A DNA stretch of 64,000 nt, from NCBI GenBank assembly GCA_029204045.2, contig CM055068.1, forward strand, positions 31,013,587 to 31,077,586. Reading direction: 5' to 3'. Numbering within the stretch: the stretch's first letter is position 1; each line of letters opens with the position of its first letter. Made by a program: the position numbers and the translations under genes. Below, in pieces: positions 19,141-29,928 of the stretch. This DNA comes from Tillandsia leiboldiana (lineage: Eukaryota > Streptophyta > Magnoliopsida > Poales > Bromeliaceae). The notes beneath the pieces are model-generated. The model saw only the letters and a list, made by a program, of their open reading frames with translations, did no database searches and was not told the DNA's origin.

Positions 19141-20589
19141 TGGCATTCACATGGATCATAGTTCTTCTTGTTGCGATGGTACATACTAGAGCAACCAATA
19201 AATTAAAGAGGGCAAAGAAAACCGTTTCGTAAAGGAGAATGTGTTCACCTTGAAGACTCAGAATCTGAACCAGAAAAGGATGAGGTCAATTGGGATGAGT
19301 TGTCAGATGATGAAACACATCCTGTAAAATCGACACAGAAAACCTCTGTTGTTTCGAAAGGAAAAACTGCAATGGACACTAGAAAAGCACCTATGACTGC
19401 CCCATCCATCTCCGTGAAGAGGAAGAGACTAGCTCGATGCTTTGGACGAGCACGAAATACTGATGTTAGCAAACCAATAGCTCCTGACTCCCCGCCTCGC
19501 ATGGAAGAAGTGTTCGTTAACACTGATCGCCTTAGAGCTTTGAACATCGTGAATGCATCGGTGAACGACATGTCAACATTGAAGCTCTCCGAAATCACTC
19601 ACCAGAGTTTGGGATTTTAATTGAACAAACTAATCTTATTCAAGTCTGTCGATTCCCGGAATTACTTGGATATTGTTTGTATCGTGTAAGAACCTTTTAC
19701 ACAAATGCAAGACATCTTCAGGAAGATGAACTTGGTTCTATGCAATTCTACACAAACATCCAAGGGATGAGATTAACAATCACTCCGCAGTTAATCGGCG
19801 AGGTACTAGAATGGAATCAAACAGATCGGGGTTCAACTATTTGATGGGAAGAAGTTTGACGAATGCCATGTGGCAAACCGTGATAGAAGGAATTTGTTTG
19901 GAAGGAACTGAATCAGCAGATGGTAAATCTATAAAATCCAAACAACTTCGGCTTGAGTACCGATTTCTTAACTTCATCACGTGTTACAACATTCTCCCTA
20001 ACTTGCAGACAAAGGTATTGAGATGGGATAGAATGCTATTCTTATATCTCCTAGGTCATCCTTCTGAGGCCGTAGGGTTGAATATGAACATCCCGTACAT
20101 AATTTGGAATAGAATGTCTAGATATGTTACGCATCCGCATCCTACTGAACGACTTCCATTCCCAGTGATCATCATGAGGATCTTGAAAAAGTTTAAGATT
20201 GATATCAGCTCGACATCATATCAACACTGTTGGGGGATGATAGATGAATCAACAATTGTGAAGTCTCTTCACAAATTGCCTCATGTCACTTCGACTCCTT
20301 CCTCTACAAAGAAACCTTGTGCAGGCACCTCTGCCTCGCCTTCACATCAAGCACCAGGAGCTGATGATGAAGCATCAATAACCGCCGTCTACAAACAGCA
20401 ACAGAGACTGTCTTTTCAACAGGAGCAAATCACCAAAAAGCAGAGGCGAATCTCCGAAGAGAACTCGAAATAATCACAGCGTCCCAAATCACACTAACTA
20501 AGACGGTCTCGTCAATGAAGAAGTTAATGCAGAAAATGTTCTCGAAAATGGGATACAACGCCTCGGATGACTCAGATTCAGATACTTGA
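19141..20589 (+). pseudogene. Sirevirus envelope-like ORF, frameshifted copy
   Basis: The counterpart of 481-1929. At least four short indels break it: an added A near 19222, a lost T near 19541, a lost G near 19811 and an added pair near 20461. Between them the amino acid sequence is nearly that of the left copy. Three long partial frames (19300-19620, 19811-20473 and the C-terminal end) remain. If these indels are sequencing errors the gene would be intact in reality. Confidence 0.9.
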
Positions 20590-20747
20590 ATCGTTTGTCT
20601 ATAATTCTCTTGTGCAGGAACTTCAGATTTTTAACTTTTTTTGTGCAGGTTTTTACGTTTTAGTTTTTTCGTTTTAGTTCTCACACATTTTACTTGAACT
20701 GTTAACTATTCTCTCCATTTTGGTAATTTTTGGCTAATTTTTGTGAC

Positions 20748-20760
20748 AAAAAGGGGGAGA
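20748..20760 (+). other. Second polypurine tract, right copy
   Basis: AAAAAGGGGGAGA follows TTTTTGTGAC about 160 bases after the envelope-like stop. It is one of three G-run tracts in this element. Confidence 0.7.
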
Positions 20761-21294
20761 GAGAGATAAACAATGATACAAATGTTTGTGAGAAACTTGA
20801 AACTATAGAGGTAAGTATAACCTCAACTTGAAAGGTAAGTAGAACTTCAACTTTCGGTTTTCATTTGTGTTTGAATGCATGCCTCGACTAACTATTCGAC
20901 TAACTATTTGGGCATGTAATATAACTAACAAGTTGATGTTCACTAACATGACATTTGGATTTTGATTGCATAGAAGATATGTTGGTATTTTAACTATGAT
21001 CAATTTACATATCTGAATGTATAAATGTCATGGTAAGTATAAATGAGTATAAACTTCATCTCTGTATGTGGTTTTTGAATGATATAAAATTCTTGAGGTA
21101 TCTAATGATTTCTTTTGTCAAGAATGATTTCTTTTGCAGAGAGTACAGATGTCTAAGTCTAGAGTCTGTTTTAGGAGTTTAACTCATGTATTTTATTTTG
21201 GATCTCCATTGTAAATTTTTGTTGTATGGTGATAGCAACAAAAATATCTTTTTGAATTTTCTTGAGTGGATCTATGTTTTGTCACGAAACTGCC

Positions 21295-21305
21295 AAAGGG
21301 GGAGA
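21295..21305 (+). other. Third polypurine tract, adjoining the 3' LTR
   Basis: AAAGGGGGAGA ends one base before the TGTTACGG that starts the LTR. Its position against the LTR makes it the likely plus-strand primer. Confidence 0.85.
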
Positions 21306-21551
21306 TTGTTACGGAATTTAAGTTGGCGTATTTCGTGAATTCGGTTAAGTCTTGAAGATTGAAGGTAAAGAAAGTTGGATCATATAACTCAATCTCAAGA
21401 AAGAAGAATTCAAAAGGATCATGTATGTTTAACTTAATATCTTTGGTGATCCGAATACTTCTTATAGTGTAGAAACACTTGGATGGATTTTAATTGCATA
21501 AATATCAAAAACTGGACATGGGACATGTTCAGGATCTGGATCAGACTGTTC

Positions 21552-21891
21552 AATCCGGATCCCGAAGGTTGTTCGTTCATACACCAGTTCAATCCGGATC
21601 GTAGCCTTCCTTGATCCGGATCCCGAACACTGGGTTTACCATTTTATTTGAACGATCCGGAGCAGGCTTTGCAATCCGGATCCCGAACGTTGATGTTTGG
21701 TGAACTGTATGAACGATCCGGATCAAGCACTTTGATCCGGATCCCGAACCTTCATTTTTCTGGAAACTGTTTTTCTCGCTACTTGCAATCTCGATCGCCG
21801 ATCTCCGATCCGGATCGTTGTCATGTAAAAATTCCAGAAAAAGATAGTTTTTGATCCTTATCTTTTTCCAAGGGTTTCTAACCTATAAATA
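21552..21891 (+). promoter_or_regulatory. GATCCGGATC enhancer-like array and TATA box of the Sirevirus LTR
   Basis: The palindrome GATCCGGATC, or AATCCGGATC, occurs at 21552, 21591, 21613, 21673, 21715, 21734 and 21807, with one diverged copy at 21654. Many are followed by CCGAAC, giving AATCCGGATCCCGAAC. CCTATAAATAGACCC follows with TATAAATA at 21884-21891. The palindromes suggest a dimeric transcription factor site; I do not recognise the factor. Confidence 0.65.
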
Positions 21892-22164
21892 GACCCTATG
21901 ATTCTTTTTCTAGGGCTAATCCACATAATCGAAAAAGAAGCCGTCATCTTTTATACGGCCTAAGATCCACATATAGAGAAGAAAGGAAATCATAGATTCT
22001 ATCTTATGTTTCTTCATCTATATTGATTGATTTGATTCTAGGTTTTCATACTCACATTTTGAGTAGAATCAAATCAATGAATACTTAGATGGTATTTCCG
22101 ATCTATTTCTAATCTAAGTATTCGGCGGATCATCACCACCCAAAAAAACAACGATTTACCCCAA

Positions 22165-22365
22165 AATCGGCGCGTGGACTCGCGTGGCCTTGTGGATTCA
22201 AGGTGCTACCGCTCTCGTGGATTCGGAGCGAGGTACGTTCGTGGATTCGAAGCGTGCTACTGGGTGAAGACCGTGGATTCGGTCGGACGTCGTGGACTCG
22301 ACGTTGGACGCCGTGGATTCGGCGTTGGACGCAAATCGTGGATTCGAGAAGCGTCGTGGAGCGAG
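22165..22365 (+). repeat. GTGGATTCG-type short repeats in the transcribed part of the Sirevirus LTR
   Basis: Variants of CGTGGATTCG recur about nine times between 22165 and 22365 (for example at 22190, 22217, 22241, 22272, 22310 and 22338), interspersed with GGACG. They lie about 300-470 bases after the TATA box, within the expected RNA. No function is evident. Confidence 0.55.
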
Positions 22366-22646
22366 CGGAGAAGATCAACTAGGAGCGTATGGAAAAGGTT
22401 GAGTCGTCTGTGAGTACGGTATATCACCTTGTACGTGTTTAATTCTAGTGTATTTCACCGTGTTATCGGTCCCGTGGTTTTTTACTCCGGTTTGGAGTTT
22501 TCCACGTAAAAATCTCTGCGTGTTATTTATTTTTTTCGCATTGGGTTTTATATCGCAAAGATTTTTGAGTGTTTATTGTTTCCACCTATTCACCCCCCTC
22601 TAGGTGTTTTTTTCTCTATTTAGATCCAATTATATATAACCCGACA

Positions 22647-25160
22647 CCTCGGACTTAACTTTCCTTTTAGGCCGAAACGTCGGTTTCCTTTGGATGGTGA
22701 AACTCGGAGCAATACATGCTCACCTACCATGAACTCTAAGTCTCGTCGTCTGTTGTCCGCGTAACTTTTCTGTCTGCTCTGGGCGGTCAGTAGTCTTTGT
22801 CTGATCAATCGCACCTTCGCCTCGGTCTCCTCCACCAAATCTGGGCCCAAAAACATACGCTCACCCAAGTCATCCCAGCATATTGGAGACCGACAGCGGC
22901 GCCCATACACAGCCTCGTATGGTGCCATCTGGATACTGGCTTGATAGCTGTTGTTGTAGGCAAACTCCACGAGGGGTAGGTATCGCGACCACCCTTCGCC
23001 CAAGTCCAAAACGCACGCTCGAAGCATGTCTTCCACAATCTGAATCACCCGCTCTGATTGCCCGTCGGTCTGCGGGTGAAACGCCGTACTAAAATGCAAC
23101 TTGGTTCCCATCGCTTGTTGCAGGCTCCGCCAAAAATTTGACACGAATCGCGTGTCTCTGTTCGACGTAATAGATGTCGGTACCCCATGCAACCTTACTA
23201 TCTCATTGATGTATGTTTGTGCCAGTCGTTCCCGAGTCCACGTTGTGTGTATGGCCAGAAAGTGGGCCGATTTCGTCAAGCGGTCCACAATGACCCATAT
23301 CGCATCGTGTCCTTGTGGCGATCTCGGGAAACCGGTCACAAAATCCATGGTAATCCTTTCCCACTTCCATTCGGGCACCGGTAGTGGTTGCAACTTTCCC
23401 GCCGGTCGTTGATGCTCGGCCTTCACTCGTTGGCATGCCAGGCAGTGTGCCACAAATCGAGTCACATCTTCCTTCATCTTGGGCCACCAGAAGGTCTGTT
23501 TAACGTCCTTGTACATCTTCGTTCCCCCGGGGTGCGCCACATAAGGAGCGGTATGCGCCTCCCTCAGGATTTCCTCTTTGAGCTCCGGTAGATCCGGCAC
23601 ACAGATTCGTCCTCGAAACCGTATCGTGCCATCGGAGCTTACTGTGTAACCGCCCTCCTAGTCGGCGGTTATCCTGCCTCGCACCAGCTGGAGTTGGTCA
23701 TCGGTCGACTGCCCTTCAAGAATCCTGTCCAGCAGGGTGGGCCTGACCACTAGAGTCAGAAGTTGTGCGACCGTGCCCGCCGGTACCACTTCCAGTCTTA
23801 ACCGCGAAAATTCCCGCAATCAGACATTCTTGCTGGGTGATAGCATCTACACCTGCTTCCTCGGCCTGCCCCTTGCGACTCAAGGCGTCGGCTACCACAT
23901 TCGCTTTTCCCGGATGATAGTGGATCGTCATGTCGTAGTCTTTCAGTAGCTCGAGCCACCGCCTTTGTCGCAAGTTTAGCTCCTTTTGGGTGAAGAGGTA
24001 CTTGAGACTCTTATGATCAGAGTACACGTTGCAGTGTGCTCCATACAAGTAATGTCTCCATAGCTTGAGGACGAACACAACCGCTGCGAGCTCCAAATCA
24101 TGCACGGGGTAATTCCGCTCATAATCCTTGAGTTGCCTTGACGCATAGGCTATAACCCTTCCCCGTTGCATAAGAACTCCTCCCAGTCCGTTCCGCAACG
24201 CATCGCAAAATACTTCATAACCCTCCCCCGGTTCTGGTAAGGCGAGAATCGGGGCCCGCGTCAATCTATCCTTGAGCTCCTCGAAGCTCTTCTGGCACTG
24301 ATCCGTCCAGATAAACTTCTCCCCCTTTCGAGTTAAACGATTCAAGGGGTGGCTATCTTAGAGAAGCCCTCCACGAAGCGCCGGTAATACCCGGCTAATC
24401 CCAGGAAGCTTCGAACCTCCGTCACCGTTGTCGGTCGGGGCCAGTCCGTCATCGAGTCTATCTTCCTTGGGTCCACCGCGACTCCGGACGCCGAGACTAC
24501 GTGCCCCAAGAAATCCACCTTACGGAGCCAAAACTCACACTTTTGAGTTTGACGTAGAGTTTCTGTTCCCGTAAGGTCTGGAGGACTGTGCGCAGATGTT
24601 CTTCATGTTCCTCATCTGTACGGGAATAGATGAGGATATCGTCGATGAAGACCACCACGAACAAATCCAGGAAGGGTTTGAACACCCTATTCATCATGTC
24701 CATGAATACTGCCGGGGCGTTAGTGAGCCCGAAAGGCATCACTGTAAATTCGTAGTGGCCATAGCGAGTCCGGAAGGCCGTCTTGGGGACGTCCTCCCCT
24801 TTAACCCTGAGCTGATGATAGCCTGACTGCAGATCAATCTTTGAAAACACCGTTGCCCCTTGCAGTTGGTCGATTAGGTTGTCGATCCTTGGCAGGGGGT
24901 ACTTATTCTTAATGGTGGCCTTGTTTATTTCCCGGTAGTCTATGCACAACCGGAGGCTTCCGTCCTTCTTCCTCACGAACAGGACGGGCGCGCCCATGGT
25001 GACGCGCTTGGTCTGATAAAACCTTTGTCCAAAAGGTCCTCCAGCTGTGCCTTGAGTTCTTTCAACTCAGCGTAGGCCATCCTGTACGGTGCCTTGGTGA
25101 TGGGCTTGGTGCCGGGGAGTAGTTCAATAGGGAAGTCAACTTCTTGTTCGGGCGGCATCC
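22647..25160 (-). pseudogene. Pol remnant of element B (RT, RNase H, integrase)
   Basis: Three long frames cover the polyprotein from 25158 downward: RT (SPWARPSC through FIDDILIYS), RNase H (TRKGEKFIWT through DALSRKG) and integrase (HPGGTKMYKD through KLSPR). Frameshifts separate them near 24985, 24545 and 24350, and a stop lies near 23660. The second catalytic integrase residue is changed: the motif reads SNRDTRF where A and G have SDRDPRF, so the essential Asp is Asn. The C-terminal domain and chromodomain are removed by the Sirevirus. It is dead in several independent ways. Confidence 0.92.
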
Positions 25161-25555
25161 CAGGAAGTTCCGCCGGAAATACATCCGAAAAATCCCTTAC
25201 GACTGGGATGTCATGCCTAACCTAGATTATGGATCCACGCGACCAAACGATCTCTTGGGTCCTTAATCGCTGGGTAGAGGGGTGGGGCCCATCTATTTCT
25301 TACGTGATCCCTAGCAGGTCTCACTAAGTACGCAAGGGTCTCTTACGCTCCGAAACCCGCCCGCGCACATAGGCCGGGGAGGTTTCGCCTAGTACTTAAG
25401 GATTCCTTCCCCAATCCGCACTAGGCGTGTCCGGGAATAGGGGAGGGAAAAGACAGGGGGAGAGAGAGAGTGTGTCGGACGAGGGTAATAAGCTTAGGTG
25501 TGGCCGGTGCTCCTAAACAGAAGGAAAAAAAAAAGGAAACATCCGTTACCTGTTA
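25161..25555 (-). other. Non-coding stretch between gag and pol of element B
   Basis: No protease motif and no open frame are visible where the aspartic protease should lie. A purine-rich run (25440-25480) and an oligo-A run near 25525 are present. I infer deletion or replacement of the protease region. Confidence 0.5.
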
Positions 25556-26317
25556 TCACTTGTTCCGGGACATCGCATCCTCCACCGTGGTAGTTCGGGG
25601 AGTACGCCCACAACCCTCAGGCCAGCGTCGTACAGCGTGTTGAGGTAGGGGCTTGGTGTCTGGAGAGTCTGCGGAGTACTGGTCGCCGGGTAGGTCCTTT
25701 GGCTGAGCGGGGGCTGCAGCACTCTCTGGTTCTCCTGGCTGTGGTGTGGCGGGGGTAGCGGTTTTCTTTGTTTCGTCCGGTCGCGGCACCGGGGGTCTAG
25801 TGACAGCCGGCTTCCGGGGGCACGAGAAGCGTGAGTGACCCGGCTTGCCGCACTTGAAACAGTGGTCGTCCCTCCAGGGGCAGCTCATAAGTCGGTGTGC
25901 ACCGTCGCATATGACGCACGGCTTCCATTGTGGTTTGGGTCCCCTCTTTGTTGTTTGCCCCGCATTCCATTCTGTCCTTGGGCGCTTGGGCGCCCGTCCG
26001 TCCTTGGAGGGGCCCCCCGTCGGACCGAGGTGGTGAAATCTTTGTCCCCAACGGTAACCGGGGTGACCCTGCTGAGCTCGTACCTCGGCGAGTTCCCGCT
26101 CAGCCTGCATGGCCAGGCCGACCGCCTATTGGAACGTGGGGTAACCTGCCGGCGGCATTCCCCGATAGGCGTCGTCCCTGGCGTCTCGCTGAGTGCGGTC
26201 GATACCCTCGAAGTCTCGAGTCAGTAGGCATAGGCGCTCAGTGAGAGTTAACAGTTGTCCTGTCACGTCACGTAGCTGGTTTCGGAGCAAGAGATTGGCT
26301 GCGGCTGCGGGATCCAT
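25556..26317 (-). pseudogene. Gag remnant of element B, core domain deleted
   Basis: The N-terminal 63 residues (from Met at 26317, MDPAAAANLLLRNQ) run to TFQ and a TAG. Directly after the stop, in frame, comes the sequence that normally follows the gag core (AVGLAMQAERELAEVRAQQ) and then the zinc knuckle CFKCGKPGHSRFSC. The roughly 150-residue capsid-forming core is missing, so this is an internally deleted gag with a nonsense codon. It could not form particles. Confidence 0.85.
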
Positions 26318-26586
26318 CCTATCCGTTTAAAAGAGTTAGCGCTCGGTAGCCGAATCCTGGTCGTTGTCCGCTGTAAACAAAGAAGCCGCGTTAACCCTAA
26401 CATTATCACCCTAGCACCTTGACTTACAACGCACTTATATTAAACCCCGTTTCCCCGTACTCTCACGTACTACCGCACCTATACCTTGGTTATCTCGTGT
26501 CCCAATTTGCTTGTGGCATCATACACTGTGGATGTGGATCTCCGACTACTGTGGTTATGGTTGTTTTTCTCTGATACCATATAATC
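26318..26586 (-). other. Leader and primer binding site of element B
   Basis: The minus strand reads TGGTATCAGAG at 26569-26579, seven bases inside the LTR end, matching initiator tRNA-Met. The remaining leader resembles that of D (AACCACA, CACATCCAC) and shows no hairpin with a palindromic loop. Confidence 0.75.
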
Positions 26587-27581
26587 TGTCACGCCCCGGG
26601 AGGTCTTAGTATAAGCGGAAAAACGTGTATTATATTTTTTTTTTCTTCACACGGGAAGATCAACCTCGCCCCCGGTGCACAACAGACCGCCACATACACA
26701 AATTCACTCTGCAATCGGACAGAGTCTCCTTTGTATATGCACGGCGTCCCATTTACAATACCAACCATCAACCATACAGTCGTCATCAAACATAGAGCAG
26801 GAGAAGTAATTACCTACGGTTTTGCAAACGGCGTCCACCCGACACCCAATTTTTAAAACAATTACACATCCAAACAAGAGAGCGGCGACATCGTTTGGAA
26901 AGGATAAATCCAGAGGTCTACAAAATCTGTGCCCACGCGGCACTCTGCTTTTGAAAACGTTTTCGCAATCATTTTTATGATGATAAAAACATGCCGCGCC
27001 CGAAATCACGAAAGTATGTCTAAATCGTAATAGTACATCCATTCCATAGTGCTAACTATAACTAATATGATCCACAGATGCAAATTTAACTAACTGTTGT
27101 TAAGAAAGAATTGAGATAAATCCAAGGAGCAACGAATAGAAAGCCTCCTACGACTACGGTCCTCCCGACGCAGTCTCACCACCATCCCGACTAATGCTCC
27201 TAGTCAAACCTGTCACGGAGTGGGTAAAGTCAGTGACAAATAAAGTAGATGTCTTAGTAATTAACGTTGAATTGAAAACAAACCGATTATACCAGAACCT
27301 TTCGCTAAAACCCTGTTACAAAATAAGCTGGGCTCCATCCCCAGAGTACCTGTCGGAGAGACGGAAGTCTCCCCTCGTGCACAGTCACATTACCCCCATG
27401 ATGCTTTTTACCTCTTCACCGAGCTAGTGCGGCGCCTTTAGCTGGCATGAAGAGGTCCCCACCCCATACACGTGGGGCACACGGGTCACTCGGACCACTT
27501 CTCCGAAAAAGTACACCCATGCGGAGGCCAATCCGCCAGTGTACGTGCAGCATCCAAAACCGAATTTGCCGATGTCGGCGT

Positions 27582-27669
27582 GTATTAAGCCCCGCGACCG
27601 CAGCCGCCATAATTATTAATAAAGAGTATTAAGCCCCGCGACCGCAGCCGCCACAATTATTAATAAAAA
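27582..27669. repeat. 44-base tandem duplication in the LTR of element B
   Basis: GTATTAAGCCCCGCGACCGC and what follows occur twice, at 27582 and 27626, with one or two differences. The related LTR S has a single diverged copy near 37409. Confidence 0.85.
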
Positions 27670-27999
27670 GTATTCATGCGAAGGGTATAACAGTCCATCT
27701 ACTTTATTAGACAAGTTAATGAGCCTTTTACGATGATATGGTGCACTTAATGCACTCGTTGCACTTATAGCAAGGGTACCCACCTGGTTGCGAGGGAATC
27801 GGAGCACCCGGATCTTTCGCACACTCCCATTGCGTATCTGGACCTAAGAAGAGTCCATAAGGGTAACCAAAGCCAGAACCACGCACTAACTCTACAAAAC
27901 AAAAGCCCGACATTACCCGTCCGACGGAAGCCCAAGGAAATCGTCAAACCCGTCGATCAACGGATTTCCCCCGCGCAGCCGTCGCCGCCTGCCGGAGCC

Positions 28000-28330
28000 C
28001 CGCGCCGCCCGAACCCATGCGGCGGCCCTCCGCGGGCAGCGCCCGCGCGGGTGTGGTCCGCGCGGCGCTCGTGCGGCGCCCACACGGGCGCGGCCTGCGC
28101 GGCTCCCGTGCGGCGCCCGCGCGGGTGCTGGCCCGCGCGGCGCCCGCTCGGTGCCCCGTGCGGGTGCAATCCCGCACGGCGGCCGCGCGGTGCCCGCGCG
28201 GGTATGACCCGCGCGGCGTCCGTGCGGGTACGATTTGCGCGGCGCCCGCGGGGTGCCCGCGCGGTGCCCGTGTGGTGCCCGCGGGTACGATCCGCGCGGC
28301 TCCCGCGGTTGCCGCCCGCGCGATGCCTTA
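28000..28330. repeat. GC-rich degenerate minisatellite in the LTR of element B
   Basis: Units resembling GCGCGGCGCCCGNGCGGGT repeat irregularly for about 330 bases. Most contain self-complementary parts such as CCCGCGCGGG. CpG is very dense, unusual for an old plant element, whose methylated CpG normally decays. Confidence 0.7.
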
Positions 28331-29061
28331 GCGGCATCGCGCGTCTCCGCCGCCCGTGTCGTGCCCTAACTTGCGCAACGACGGCGCCGGTGGCGGAGAT
28401 GACGGAGACGACCCAAACCCTAAACAAAAACGTAAAAGAAGATCCCGAAAAACCACAACGAGGATTCACTCACCGGATTAATCCACGGGGAAGTCGTCTG
28501 ATCGCGCTCTTGTCTCCGGCTCATTGTTCGGGGTGATCGGACTCCTTCGTTTCCTTTATTTCCTCCTTTCTTTCCTTCGGCTAGGGTTCCGTCTTTTTAT
28601 TTTCTTTCTCTTTCGCGTTCTTTCTTTTCGGCTAGGGTTTCTCTCGTACGTATTAATTCAACCCCCTTTTTAAATCCTAGTCGCCGATTAATTAATTTCC
28701 CAAATTAATTAATCATAGGAAATAACAACCCCAAATTTAATTGCACATAACCGATTAATTAATCCCTTAATTAATTAATCACACAGAATATCCAAATTCC
28801 CCTAAAAAGCATGCCGGATATTTTACGCGGATTTCGATGCACGCCTTAAGTCATCGCGGTCTTAAAAACCCCATTCCGGGAGATCCGTACATCGGATTCC
28901 CAATCCGATCGCACCATCGGTCTTCGTTTTCAAGCCCTTCAACGGAAAAATACCCGCACCGCACACTGACCGAGTTTCAAACGTTAAATAATTTTATTCA
29001 ATTAAGGGCATAAATAATTAACATGTGAGTCACAATTAGCCGTAAAAGCCAAAACACTACA
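28331..29061 (-). other. U3 end of the element B LTR, no gene
   Basis: AT-rich stretch with several TTAATTAATTAA runs (28680-28790). No reading frame or clear TATA box can be assigned. A similar TTAATTAA block occurs in S near 39110-39260, supporting relationship of the two LTRs. Confidence 0.6.
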
Positions 29062-29668
29062 GTGGGCCCAGATTGTAAGTGGAAAATTCACAGTTTTGGA
29101 AAATTCCGAGAAAATTACGGGAGCTCCGTAAATGTGTTTTAAGGCCACAGTAAAAGTTTCGCGTTGATCGGACACCCGGATAGTGAGAACGGGCTCCGCC
29201 AGCGAATTTGAATACAGTGAGACTTTTGGTGACCCAGAGGTGGTCCAAAATGGAAAATTTAAGTACCATGAGGTAAATTAAGTTAAACTGTGGCTGCCCG
29301 TCAAATTTGAGCGGAAACGGGCGAGAAACGGGCGAAAACGGACAAAAACGTGCAAAACTGGGCTTGGGCCCAAGTTTCGGGCGCCCGAAAGTGGGAACCG
29401 GGCGCCCGGAAAGTACTGTAGCAAACCGGCTTTTATGGGATGCAGCAAACCGGGCAGCACTGTAGCGAACCCGGTTCACTGTAGCAGCCTGGTCCAGGTG
29501 AAGGTGTGCCCGAAAGTTACTATAGCGCGCCCGAAAGTTACTGTGTGGCGCGGATCCCGAGGCAGTGGCACGGATCCTGAGACGGCAGGCGCGAATCCTG
29601 AGGCACGGGCAGCGTGCGCGGCGCGCTGTGGCGCGCGGCCCGAGGTGCGCGTGGTAGGTGGGGAACGC

Positions 29669-29928
29669 CACGTGGCGTCTCCTCATTGGACGCGGCGACT
29701 GAGAGGAGCGGGAGCGCGTCGGGAAGGCGCGGCGGCCTTGGCGCGGTGTCAGCGGGAGTGGCCAAATGTCGGCCTCCCATTGGCCGGTCAGCGCGACGTG
29801 ACGCGCTGACGCGAAGCAACGCAGCTACCACGCGTGATGGTACGGTCCACATGGCGGCCACTGATTGGCCGCCGCGGTTCCGTGGTCGCGTTGCACGGGT
29901 CCAGGGACACGTGTCGTCCTCTGATTGG
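29669..29928 (+). promoter_or_regulatory. Array of four CCAAT-N9-CCACG composite boxes in the LTR of element E
   Basis: Reading plus, CACGTG-type boxes are followed, after exactly ten bases, by ATTGG: 29669 (CACGTG)/29685, 29763 (CAAATG)/29779, 29848 (CACATG)/29864, 29908 (CACGTG)/29924. On the other strand this is CCAAT-N9-CCACG, the ER-stress element layout. Orientation relative to transcription is the same as in element A. Two of the four G-boxes are mutated in this copy but one of them is intact in the other LTR (59518). Confidence 0.8.

Larger units (their letters stand above)
16280..22646 (+). mobile_element. Sirevirus-type Ty1/copia element, 3' half with 3' LTR (right copy)
   Basis: The same Sirevirus half as at 1-4803, on the plus strand, continuing to the final polypurine tract and a 1340-base 3' LTR. 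From 16280 to 21060 it is the reverse complement of the left copy. Its reading frames are broken by many short indels while substitutions are few, a signature of unpolished long-read sequence or decay. It lies inside the integrase gene of element B: after the LTR end (CCGACA, 22646) B coding sequence starts mid-domain. Confidence 0.9.
21307..22646 (+). repeat. 3' LTR of the Sirevirus
   Basis: It begins TGTTACGGAATTT and ends ACCCGACA, after which element B integrase sequence resumes. Length is 1340 bases. It contains the GATCCGGATC enhancer array, a TATA box at 21884-21891 and, from 22165, a run of TCGTGGATTCG-like repeats every 20-30 bases. The 5' LTR is not in the window. Confidence 0.85.
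22647..29061 (-). mobile_element. Element B: decayed Ty3/gypsy retrotransposon, truncated by the Sirevirus
   Basis: On the minus strand it has a 5' LTR (29061-26587), a primer site, a gag remnant lacking the core, a non-coding stretch where protease should be, RT, RNase H and integrase in broken frames, cut at 22647 by the Sirevirus LTR. It is inserted in the LTR of element E: E sequence begins GTGGG at 29062, and the uninterrupted E LTR shows the same point at 58797. Its leader and LTR blocks resemble those of D and S, so I place it in their group. Its 3' part should be found beyond the missing end of the Sirevirus. Confidence 0.88.
26587..29061 (-). repeat. 5' LTR of element B
   Basis: TG...CA bounded, from TGTAGTGTTTTGG at 29061 to CCCGGGGCGTGACA at 26587, 2475 bases. 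It contains a tandem 44-base duplication (27582-27669), a block around 26730 (TTGTATATGCACGGCGTC) shared with S and D, and a very GC-rich repeat region at 28000-28330. Open frames in the GC-rich part lie on both strands and are composition artefacts. Confidence 0.85.

Noticed and set aside
28000..28536. Possible Ala/Arg/Pro-rich host protein on either strand
   Set aside because: Composition artefact of a CpG-dense minisatellite in the B LTR; there is no gene structure and no homology.
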